From: an uncultured Verrucomicrobiales bacterium
GTDB taxonomy: Bacteria > Verrucomicrobiota > Verrucomicrobiia > Verrucomicrobiales > Akkermansiaceae
DNA: 64,000 nucleotides
Assembly (NCBI GenBank): GCA_937934595.1
Contig: CALGZA010000031.1
Span: 1 to 64,000 of the forward strand
Direction of reading: 5' to 3'
The position numbers and the translations under genes were made by a program. The notes beneath the pieces are model-generated. The model saw only the letters and a program-made list of their open reading frames with translations, made no database searches and was not told the origin of the DNA. This document shows positions 1 to 6,723 of this stretch, piece by piece. The first letter of the stretch is position 1; every line of letters starts with the position of its first letter.

Positions 1-41
1 CTACCCGAGAGGTTATTTATGCTGGTGTAATAGACCGAAAA

Positions 42-683
42 ATGAAAGCTATACTCACATTATTTCTTCTCTTGATCGGACTAGTCTCAGGTCTTGGTGC
101 CGATGCAGCTGATGTGTCCAAGGTTGTTGGTGTGGAGGTTAGGATGTCCGTTGGTATTTACGGTGGAGCTGCCTGTTATTTTGGTAGTGATGGCTCTGTG
201 GTCTATCAGCGTGTTATTCCAGCTAGAGAAGCTGGACATGGTATGATAGAGAAGCGTTATGCCATGAGGGAACCACTTACGATGGACTGGAGTAGTCTTA
301 ATCAAGATTTTGATTTTTTGAGGATACTTAATGCCAAAAGGAAGGCTAATGTCGTTGTAGCAGGCGAGTCTAACTATACGTTGATTCTGTATTTTTCAGA
401 CGGAACTCATAAGGAGCGATGGGCGTTTACCGATGACCCGATAACAGGGCTGTGGATGCGTATGGCAAAGAAAGCTTGGGATCGAGCTGATTATTACGTC
501 CCTAGACTTATTCCTTATGATGAGAAGAATTTTGGTCAGCTCCGGCGGTATACAAAAAAATTAAACAAGGTGGCATTGAGCTACCCGCTAACGATCCTGA
601 GTCGAAGCTGGAGGGGCAAAAGAAACTTAAACCAGATACGGAGGTGCGCTCTCAGTAGCGGTTGCTGGATCTTTAACGTTTAG
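42..683 (+). CDS. Secreted hypothetical protein with a possible frameshift near its 3' end
   Basis: I do not recognise the family. Residues 1-20 form a typical signal peptide (Lys, then a run of Leu/Ile, then Gly-Ala-Asp), so the 213-residue product is probably exported. The middle has no motif I can name. The last 40 residues read poorly (basic and Ser/Cys-rich). The -1 frame after a run of seven A at 554-560 gives a hydrophilic tail of about 32 residues that starts IKQGGIELPANDPESKLEGQ and ends at the TAG at 656-658, which looks more like real coding sequence. The tract lies in phase as A AAA AAA, a classical -1 slippery heptamer. A base missing from the read, a pseudogene or real slippage are all possible. 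Confidence 0.6.
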   Translation: MKAILTLFLLLIGLVSGLGADAADVSKVVGVEVRMSVGIYGGAACYFGSDGSVVYQRVIPAREAGHGMIEKRYAMREPLTMDWSSLNQDFDFLRILNAKRKANVVVAGESNYTLILYFSDGTHKERWAFTDDPITGLWMRMAKKAWDRADYYVPRLIPYDEKNFGQLRRYTKKLNKVALSYPLTILSRSWRGKRNLNQIRRCALSSGCWIFNV

Positions 684-715
684 GCTAAAAATTCACTTTT
701 ATAGGCTCTCTAAGT

Positions 716-1066
716 ATGCAAATAATTTTTTTCATCATAGCTCTAATTATATTACCTATTTGTTATTTTTATGTCATTGAGCGAATGGAGGTTAAAGCTA
801 TTAGCAATCCTCCTAGATTCATGGTCTTTTGCATTTTTGGAACTTTTGGTGGATGGTTTTTAGCTTTAGCTCTTTCACCGTCTGGTTTAGCTGCGATATG
901 CATGATGTTTCTACTTACGGTCTCCCCAATAGCTCTGATTATGACTTCTGCGGTAACTTGGAGTAAGCGTAAGCAGTCCATCTATCATAGAATATCTGCG
1001 TTGATTGGTTTCACTTATCTTGTTTTATTGATTATAGGCATCATTACAGCAGTAATTATGAGGTAA
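716..1066 (+). CDS. Small integral membrane protein of unknown function
   Basis: The product of 116 residues is almost entirely hydrophobic, with about four predicted membrane segments (roughly residues 2-20, 33-52, 57-80 and 93-115) joined by short basic loops such as SKRKQS. No family is recognised. It follows the secreted protein gene by 32 bases on the same strand and may share its transcript. The 160 bases after it hold no further gene and are G/T-rich up to the hairpin at 1228. Confidence 0.6.
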   Translation: MQIIFFIIALIILPICYFYVIERMEVKAISNPPRFMVFCIFGTFGGWFLALALSPSGLAAICMMFLLTVSPIALIMTSAVTWSKRKQSIYHRISALIGFTYLVLLIIGIITAVIMR

Positions 1067-1227
1067 ATAAGCTTCCAAATAAAGCACAACAAAAGAGCTT
1101 CGAAGGTTCTGGTTGTTGGGTGGGTTAATGGTAGCTGGGGTAGGAGGGTGATTGGTTTGTATTTGAGTGGGGGTGATTTTTTGGTGCTTATGTTGGGGTT
1201 TAGTTATTTTTATGGAGGCATGAAAAA

Positions 1228-1251
1228 GAGCCACTCTGTGGAGAGTGGCTC
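1228..1251 (-). terminator. Intrinsic terminator of the histone H1-like gene
   Basis: A perfect 10-bp stem (GAGCCACTCT / AGAGTGGCTC) with a 4-base loop. On the minus strand it is followed by five T. It lies 40 bases beyond the stop codon of the H1-like gene. Confidence 0.85.
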
Positions 1252-1291
1252 TATGATGAGTTAAGTGTTAGCTTAGGAGTGTATGTGAGTG

Positions 1292-1774
1292 TTACTTCTT
1301 TTTAGCGGCTTTTTTCTTAGTCGTTTTCTTTGCTTTTTTTGTAGTTTTTTTCTTCACTACTTTTTTAGCTTTTTTAGCTACCTTTTTCTTGGTTGCTTTT
1401 TTAGCGACTTTCTTTTTAGCGACTTTCTTTGCTTTTTTAGTAACTGTTTTCTTGGCTTTTTTAGCTGTCTTTTTCTTTGCTTTTTTAGCTGTCTTTTTCT
1501 TGGTTACTTTTTTAGCGGCTTTCTTTTTTGCTTTTTTAGCAGTTTTTTTCTTGGCTACTTTTTTAGCTTTTTTAGCGGTTTTTTTCTTAGCGGCTTTTTT
1601 GGTTACCTTTTTCTTGGTTACTTTTTTAGCTACTTTCTTTTTCGCTTTTTTCACCACTTTCTTTTTGGATGTTTTTTTAGCGACTGGTTTTTTCTTGGTA
1701 AGCTTCTTAGCTGGTTTTGAAGTTACTTTTTTCTTGGTTGCTTTTTTTGCTTTTGGTTTCTTTTTTGCTGCCAT
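1292..1774 (-). CDS. Histone H1-like Lys/Ala-rich DNA-binding protein
   Basis: The 160-residue product is built almost only of Lys, Ala, Thr and Val in repeating units such as KKTAKKAKK and KKVTKK, with no hydrophobic core. This is the composition of the C-terminal tail of eukaryotic histone H1 and of bacterial H1-like (Hc1/Hc2-type) nucleoid proteins, which bind and condense DNA through charge. The start is the ATG at 1774, followed by AAKKKPKAKK. The gene stands alone and ends in a strong terminator. An inverted repeat (TCACTAC / GTGGTGA) at 1820-1841 lies in its upstream region. A similar Lys/Ala block occurs in the N-terminus of Rho at 40045-41787. The long open frames on the opposite strand are artefacts of the repeat. 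Confidence 0.85.
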   Translation of the reverse strand: MAAKKKPKAKKATKKKVTSKPAKKLTKKKPVAKKTSKKKVVKKAKKKVAKKVTKKKVTKKAAKKKTAKKAKKVAKKKTAKKAKKKAAKKVTKKKTAKKAKKKTAKKAKKTVTKKAKKVAKKKVAKKATKKKVAKKAKKVVKKKTTKKAKKTTKKKAAKKK

Positions 1775-2010
1775 GGCTTTTTGGTTGGTTGGGATGAGGT
1801 TTAGTGATTGATAATCTATTCACTACCTAAGTTAGTGGTGAGTCTTTAATCTGGAAAGTATAAAATGATATAAATTCAAATTGTTAGATTATTTATAGTT
1901 GGTGATTTGATGAACTTATTCAAGTAAATCACTTGTATCTACTCATTGTTAGAAGTTTAAGTCAAGGGTAAAACTATTGGCTGTGGCGGTGGGGGGATGT
2001 TGGTGATGGA

Positions 2011-2958
2011 TTAGGGTGTGTTTTTTGTGTTAGGTTTTAGGAGTGATGGTTCTATCTTTGTTAGGTTGTCCCAGAGTGATTTGTTGTTTGGTGGGCCGTG
2101 ATAGGAAATTTTTCCTTCTTTTGTGATGATGACGATGGTGGGTAGGTCTGATATGCGAAGTTGTTTAGCTAGTGATTTTTTGTTAGAGTCCATGAGCCAT
2201 ATGCTGGGTAGTTTATTGGCTGCGTGAGCTATGGATTCTTTGGCTGCGGTTACGAGTTGTTTGTCTTGTCCGGTGATGATGGATGCGAATGTTACTTTGG
2301 AGTTTTGGCATTGTTTGGCGAGGTTTTCTATTATGGGGTAGGTGGTGTCTGGTTGTTGGTTCCATGGAGACCAGAATCTGAGTATGACGGCTTCTTTGTT
2401 ATTGATGAGTTGTTTGAATGTGGTTGAGTTAGGATCGAGAAGGTTAGGGATGATTCTATCTTGTTGGATAGTGATTTGCTTCATGATTTTTTTGTTTCTG
2501 TGGTTTGTGATGTGATGTGAGAATGCAGATGCTGTTTCTGGGCTAAGCCAGTATGCTTCTGTGATGTGTTTTTTGAATTTTACGTGATCCTTGTTGTGGA
2601 GGGCTTGGAGTGCGAGGGAGTATTGGATGACTGATTGCCATTGTTCTTTCGTTGCGAAAATTTTTGATGTGTCGAGGTTGAATTTGTTGAGGTGTTCTTT
2701 GAATGTTTCGCTTAGTGATGCGATGCCTTTGTTGTTTTCGTTATCGACGAAGAATAGGAATGTGGCTTCGAGGATGATTTGTTTGTGGATGCCGAGTTTG
2801 GTTGCTTTGGTGACAGCGTTTTGGAATTTAATTTTGTCTCTTTCTGTGAAGAGTTCTGCTTCGCATTTTTGGATTTGTTCTTTTAGGTTTTGTTTATTTG
2901 CGTTTAGCGTGAGGTTGGCGGTTATGAGTGCTATTAGGATTAGGTAGATTGGTTTCAT
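2011..2958 (-). CDS. Secreted thioredoxin-like protein lacking both active-site cysteines
   Basis: The 315-residue product has an N-terminal signal peptide (MKPIYLILIALITANLTLNA), a helical region to about residue 175 and a TlpA/thioredoxin-like domain to the end. The domain keeps the strand before the active site (VILRFWSPW, residues 191-199) and the cis-proline loop (DLPTIVIITKEGK). The usual WCxxC is WNQQP: the two cysteines align with Asn200 and Pro203. It therefore cannot act as a dithiol oxidoreductase and may be a structural or binding domain. It lies downstream of the LysM lipoprotein gene on the same strand but is separated from it by a strong hairpin terminator. Confidence 0.75.
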   Translation of the reverse strand: MKPIYLILIALITANLTLNANKQNLKEQIQKCEAELFTERDKIKFQNAVTKATKLGIHKQIILEATFLFFVDNENNKGIASLSETFKEHLNKFNLDTSKIFATKEQWQSVIQYSLALQALHNKDHVKFKKHITEAYWLSPETASAFSHHITNHRNKKIMKQITIQQDRIIPNLLDPNSTTFKQLINNKEAVILRFWSPWNQQPDTTYPIIENLAKQCQNSKVTFASIITGQDKQLVTAAKESIAHAANKLPSIWLMDSNKKSLAKQLRISDLPTIVIITKEGKISYHGPPNNKSLWDNLTKIEPSLLKPNTKNTP

Positions 2959-2982
2959 GGTTTTATTTGGTGGGTTAAATAT

Positions 2983-3029
2983 AAAAGGTGATAACTAGGC
3001 TGTTAGAAACAGATTCGTTATCACCTTTT
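2983..3029 (-). terminator. Hairpin terminator between the LysM and thioredoxin-like genes
   Basis: A perfect 13-bp stem (AAAAGGTGATAAC / GTTATCACCTTTT) encloses a 21-base loop that itself contains CTGTT-AGA-AACAG. On the minus strand the stem runs into TTTTATATTT, which suits termination after the LysM gene. Confidence 0.75.
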
Positions 3030-3062
3030 GTGAGGTTTATATTGTTGTGGGTTGTTGTTATT

Positions 3063-3551
3063 TTATCTGGTTGGGATGACGAGTTTTTGACCTACCCAGA
3101 TGGTGTCTGATGTTAGGTTATTGGCTTGGCGGATATCGTCACCTGTGACGTTATATTTTCTGGATAGTCCCCAGATGGTGTCCCCTTTGATTACTGTGTG
3201 TGATGATGCGATTCCACTGGGTTCAGGTGGTAGCGGAGTGTATGGTTTATCTGGGTTAGGTAGGTTTTGAACGATGGGTGGTGTGTTTTGTACTTCTGGG
3301 ATACTCTGGTAGGGGGCTCCTGTTTCTCCGTTATTTCCTGGGACTGCGTATGGGTTAGGGTTGTTGTTTGCTGATGGTGCGCCGTATGGGTTTGTTGCTT
3401 GTGGAGTTTTAGTGGTGGTGGCTTGGGCTTGAGCTTGTTGTTTTTTAAATGCCTCGTATGCAGGGTCTATTGGAGTGCATGAAGAGGATAGGGCTAAGGT
3501 GGCTGCGGTGGCGCTTATGGCTACTGTTTTAATTATGTTATGAGTATTCAT
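3063..3551 (-). CDS. LysM-domain lipoprotein
   Basis: The 162-residue product begins with a lipoprotein signal peptide ending LALSSSC, so Cys25 is the probable lipidated residue. Residues 30-115 form a low-complexity Gln/Ala/Pro/Asn linker (QQAQAQATTTK, PNPYAVPGNNG). A single LysM domain occupies about residues 117-162 (HTVIKGDTIWGLSRKYNV ... VGQKLVIPTR). LysM binds N-acetylglucosamine polymers, so the protein probably tethers to peptidoglycan in the periplasm. No catalytic domain is present. A 14-bp palindrome lies just upstream of the start. Confidence 0.85.
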   Translation of the reverse strand: MNTHNIIKTVAISATAATLALSSSCTPIDPAYEAFKKQQAQAQATTTKTPQATNPYGAPSANNNPNPYAVPGNNGETGAPYQSIPEVQNTPPIVQNLPNPDKPYTPLPPEPSGIASSHTVIKGDTIWGLSRKYNVTGDDIRQANNLTSDTIWVGQKLVIPTR

Positions 3552-3563
3552 TGCTGTTATTTT

Positions 3564-3577
3564 AGCATTTAAATGCT
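3564..3577. promoter_or_regulatory. Palindrome upstream of the LysM lipoprotein gene
   Basis: AGCATTTAAATGCT is a perfect 14-bp palindrome 12 bases from the start codon at 3551. The position would suit an operator or a 5'-leader hairpin. Nothing identifies the factor. Confidence 0.3.
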
Positions 3578-3673
3578 TAATGTAAACTAACTATTTTTTG
3601 TGGATGTGAGGAGGTGTTTTGGATGTGGGGATTTTTGGTTTGTGCTTTTTGTGGTTGTGATTAGTTTTCTGGC

Positions 3674-4732
3674 ATGTCAATCGATGTTAAATTACTCAGT
3701 AGGATATGTAAGGCTCCGGGAGCACCTGGATTTGAAATTGAAATAAGGAAGTTAGTGCTGTCTGAGCTCGAGGGCTTGGTAGATGAGGTGCGGGTAGATA
3801 ATATGGGGAATGTGATAGCACTTAAGAGGGGGAAGAGTGATGAGAAGAAGAGTATGGCGGCGGCGCATATGGATGAGATAGGTTTTATTGTATCGCATAT
3901 TGATGATAAGGGTTTTGTGCGGTTTAATCCGCTTGGTGGTTTTGATCCTAAGACGTTGACGGCGCAGAGGGTGATTATACATGGAGTTGAGGATGTGGTG
4001 GGTGTGATGGGGTGTAAACCGATTCATATTATGAAGCCTGAGGAGCGGGGTAAGAAGATGGAACTTTCTGATTTTTACATTGATACTGGTTTGAGTAAGG
4101 AGCAGTTGGATGAGGTGATTGAGGTTGGGAGTCCGATTACACGGGAGAGGGAGTTGATAGAGTTAGGAGACTGTGTGAATGTGAAGTCTCTAGATAATAG
4201 GGTTTCTGTTTTTGTTTTATTGGAGACGTTGAGGTCGCTTAAGAAGAGCCGTAGGAAGCCGGCGTATGATTTTTATGCGGCGTTTACGGTTCAGGAGGAG
4301 GTGGGGATACGTGGAGCGAATGTGTCTGCGATGGAGGTGAAGCCTGATTTTGGTTTTGGTTTGGATACGACGTTGGCGTGCGATACTCCGGGAGTTCCGC
4401 CGCAGGATGTGATTACTCGATTAGGGGAGGGGGCTGCTATTAAGATAATGGATAGTTCTACGATTTGTGACTATAGGATGGTGGCATACATGAAGAAGGT
4501 GGCTGATGAGAAGAAGGTGAAGTGGCAGCATGAGTTGCTTCCTGCTGGAGGTACTGATACTGCGGGCTTGCAGAGGATGGTTCCCGGGGGGTCTATTGCT
4601 GGGGCTATTTCTATTCCTACTCGATATATTCACCAGTCGATAGAGATGGCTCACACTGCGGATATTGAGAACTGTATAAAATTACTTGTGGCATGTGTCT
4701 GTGATTTGGATAAGGGGGACTGGGAGTTGTAG
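3674..4732 (+). CDS. M42-family metallo-aminopeptidase (glutamyl aminopeptidase/FrvX type)
   Basis: The 352-residue product has the full set of M42 landmarks. AHMDEIGF at about 64-71 supplies the first metal His and the catalytic Asp. LDNRVSVFV supplies the bridging Asp, EEVGIRGA the general-base Glu and further metal ligand, GLDTT a metal Asp, and RYIHQSIEMAH the final His. These enzymes are cytosolic di-zinc or di-cobalt aminopeptidases that form large tetrahedral particles and trim peptides. Length matches the family and there is no signal peptide. The gene overlaps no neighbour and precedes two small membrane protein genes on the same strand. Confidence 0.9.
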   Translation: MSIDVKLLSRICKAPGAPGFEIEIRKLVLSELEGLVDEVRVDNMGNVIALKRGKSDEKKSMAAAHMDEIGFIVSHIDDKGFVRFNPLGGFDPKTLTAQRVIIHGVEDVVGVMGCKPIHIMKPEERGKKMELSDFYIDTGLSKEQLDEVIEVGSPITRERELIELGDCVNVKSLDNRVSVFVLLETLRSLKKSRRKPAYDFYAAFTVQEEVGIRGANVSAMEVKPDFGFGLDTTLACDTPGVPPQDVITRLGEGAAIKIMDSSTICDYRMVAYMKKVADEKKVKWQHELLPAGGTDTAGLQRMVPGGSIAGAISIPTRYIHQSIEMAHTADIENCIKLLVACVCDLDKGDWEL

Positions 4733-4845
4733 GAGGGGGTCTGGTGTGTCTGCCTGCGATTTTATGTGGGCAGGCATATTTATGGTTGTTGTTATCGTTA
4801 TTGTTATCGTTGACATGGGTGGTGTCTGTGTTTAGTTGGTTGCTA

Positions 4846-5310
4846 ATGAAGGAATCATTTAATCCTTATGAGGCGGGTCAGTCGCATTTAATTGCTGGTG
4901 ATGGTGGTGGTGATGCTATCAAGGGTGTGCCTGTGTCTGAAAAGGCTATGGGTAAGATGTTTGCGACTAGGGTGTGGGTGGTGATTGTTTTGGTTGGTCT
5001 GGTGGTTAATTTGGGTTTAAATCTGTATGAGATTTATGTCAGTGTGTCTGTTGCTGGCGGGTATTTTTTTCAGGAGGAGTTGATTGGGGTGTTTGTTTCT
5101 GTTGTTTTTGGGGTGATTATGACGGTATTTGTTGCGCGTTATTGCAAGGCGCTGGGGCGATTTAAGGAGAGAGCTACGGAGGAGAGTTTTGAGAGAGTTG
5201 TGGTGACGCAATCAAAGGTTTGGAGGGTGTTTGGTGTGTTATTATTAAGTTGTATTGTTTTTATTCTTATGATGATGATGGTAGGTTTGATTCTAGCTTT
5301 TAGAGTATAA
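4846..5310 (+). CDS. Small membrane protein, paralogue of the next gene
   Basis: I chose the ATG at 4846 rather than an upstream GTG at 4744. It gives a start (MKESFNPYEAG) that matches the neighbour's MENPYDEVS, while the upstream extension is an out-of-place hydrophobic stretch. The 154-residue product has a soluble N-terminus, three membrane segments (roughly 43-63, 75-98 and 130-152) and a cytoplasmic stretch rich in Arg/Glu. No known family is recognised. It ends 4 bases before the next gene, so the two are co-translated. Confidence 0.6.
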   Translation: MKESFNPYEAGQSHLIAGDGGGDAIKGVPVSEKAMGKMFATRVWVVIVLVGLVVNLGLNLYEIYVSVSVAGGYFFQEELIGVFVSVVFGVIMTVFVARYCKALGRFKERATEESFERVVVTQSKVWRVFGVLLLSCIVFILMMMMVGLILAFRV

Positions 5311-5314
5311 TATT

Positions 5315-5773
5315 ATGGAAAATCCTTACGATGAGGTTTCAAAGTCCTCAGATTTTGAAAAAAATATGGGTCGGGCGGCACTAGGAGATTTTTCTAGTTT
5401 ATCTGATGGGCTTGAAGCAAACTCTGTGGCTCAGGCTGAACTTTACCGTTCAAAGGGGTGGGTTCGGTTCTTGAGTGTGATTTGTTTTATTTATTTTGGG
5501 GTAATGGCTGTGGCTGCTATTTGGGTGACGGTGATGTCACTGGCTGTGGCAGGAGGTAGTGCGTTTTTTGTTGTTTTGATTATTATAGTTATGGGGTTTG
5601 TTGTTTTTAGGGTGGCTTTAGTGATGTCTCTTATTTCTAGTGCGCTAAAGAGGCTAGAGGGAAGTCGCTCGTTTTGGGATTTGGAGGCGGTGATGGGTGA
5701 GAATTTGAAGGTGTGGCGGATAGTTGGTATTTTGAGTTTATTGGGTGTAGTTTTAAGGTTTCTCAAGTTGTGA
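5315..5773 (+). CDS. Small membrane protein, paralogue of the preceding gene
   Basis: The 152-residue product starts MENPYDEV, has a soluble N-terminal region of about 48 residues, two long hydrophobic segments (roughly 50-75 and 80-108) and a final one near 133-152. The layout (NPY near the N-terminus, a Leu-Lys-Arg loop, then KVWRIVGILSLLG at the end) parallels KVWRVFGVLLLS in the upstream protein, so the two look like a tandem duplication that has diverged. Function is unknown. The 170 bases after it hold the palindrome upstream of the respiratory operon. Confidence 0.6.
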   Translation: MENPYDEVSKSSDFEKNMGRAALGDFSSLSDGLEANSVAQAELYRSKGWVRFLSVICFIYFGVMAVAAIWVTVMSLAVAGGSAFFVVLIIIVMGFVVFRVALVMSLISSALKRLEGSRSFWDLEAVMGENLKVWRIVGILSLLGVVLRFLKL

Positions 5774-5888
5774 TTATTAGTGGATGTTAGTGGGTGGGCT
5801 ATTAGTAAGGGTAGGTTAAGTATATTATGTTGCTTTTGATGGCTTGGTTTTAGGTGTTTACTGAGGTTCTGAAATAACTCGAAAATAA

Positions 5889-5910
5889 GCTTGTGAAATT
5901 TTTCACAAGC
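5889..5910. promoter_or_regulatory. CRP-type palindrome upstream of the respiratory operon
   Basis: Two perfect 10-base arms (GCTTGTGAAA / TTTCACAAGC) are separated by TT. The core is TGTGA-N6-TCACA, the exact consensus layout of CRP-family sites. It lies 33 bases before actA. There is no T-run on its downstream side, so it is not an intrinsic terminator. A TATAAC lies at 5936-5941, but no matching -35 box is visible. Regulation of the operon by a CRP/FNR-family protein is an inference. Confidence 0.45.
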
Positions 5911-5943
5911 GGATACAAGCAAGTCATCTAAGCATTATAACTC

Positions 5944-6687
5944 ATGGCTAATTACTTTCCTCGCTGGACAAATATAATACCTCTGAAAATCGCAATATGC
6001 ATTGGTGCGCTTGGTATGGGGGTTGTCACGGCATTCACCTATTACGGAACTCCAGAGGCTCAGCGTGTAGGTTACATGCCTGATCAGCCTATTCCATTTG
6101 ATCATGAACTTCATGTTACTCAGTTGGGTTTAGATTGTAGGCATTGTCACAGTTTCGTTGAGAAGACTGGTCATGCGAATGTTCCTACGGCGAATACATG
6201 TGCTAATTGTCATGATAAGGGAGGCATTCAGTCAGATAGTCCAAAATTGGCACCGTTGTTTGATGCGTTGGAGTCTGGTGAGCCTATTAAGTGGGTGCGT
6301 ATTCACAAGGCGCCTGACTATGTTTATTTTAATCACTCTGCGCATTTGGGGCGTGGGATTTCATGTGTTGAGTGTCACGGTCAGGTAGATGATATGAAGG
6401 TTGTTTATCATGCTAAATCATTGAGTATGGGGATGTGTATTGATTGTCATAGGAGTCCTGAGGAGGCGCTTAGGCCTTTAGAGCAGGTGTTTAACCTTAA
6501 ATACAAGGCTGCTGACTATCTAAAGAAGAATGCTTCAGCTGCAGAGCAGGTAACTGCATACATGAAGAGTAACGATCTCGATTTGAATATAACTAAGAGT
6601 GATGACGCGCAGAGGGCTATGGGTCTGATGCTGAAGGATCACTGGAAAGTGCAACCTAAGGAGAGTTGCTTCACTTGTCATAGATAA
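5944..6687 (+). CDS. actA: Alternative complex III subunit A, pentahaem cytochrome c
   Basis: ActA carries electrons within alternative complex III, the quinol:electron-acceptor oxidoreductase that replaces the bc1 complex. The 247-residue product has one N-terminal membrane anchor (about 12-32) and five CxxCH haem c sites: CRHCH (65-69), CANCH (86-90), CVECH (141-145), CIDCH (165-169) and CFTCH (242-246). Five haems and one anchor are what the family shows. It opens a run of 15 genes on the same strand. As in all of these genes, no Shine-Dalgarno sequence precedes the ATG. Confidence 0.93.
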   Translation: MANYFPRWTNIIPLKIAICIGALGMGVVTAFTYYGTPEAQRVGYMPDQPIPFDHELHVTQLGLDCRHCHSFVEKTGHANVPTANTCANCHDKGGIQSDSPKLAPLFDALESGEPIKWVRIHKAPDYVYFNHSAHLGRGISCVECHGQVDDMKVVYHAKSLSMGMCIDCHRSPEEALRPLEQVFNLKYKAADYLKKNASAAEQVTAYMKSNDLDLNITKSDDAQRAMGLMLKDHWKVQPKESCFTCHR

Positions 6688-6723
6688 TTTTCCACTACAA
6701 TTTAATTTAATTTTTCGTCAGAA

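Noticed and set aside
1289-1811. Long open frames on the + strand opposite the H1-like gene, rich in Phe and Leu
   Set aside because: They are the reverse reading of the Lys/Ala repeat (AAA/AAG codons); the minus-strand product matches a known protein type and has a terminator.
5889-5910. Intrinsic terminator before actA
   Set aside because: The perfect hairpin has no T-run on its downstream side; the TGTGA-N6-TCACA core suits a regulator site better.
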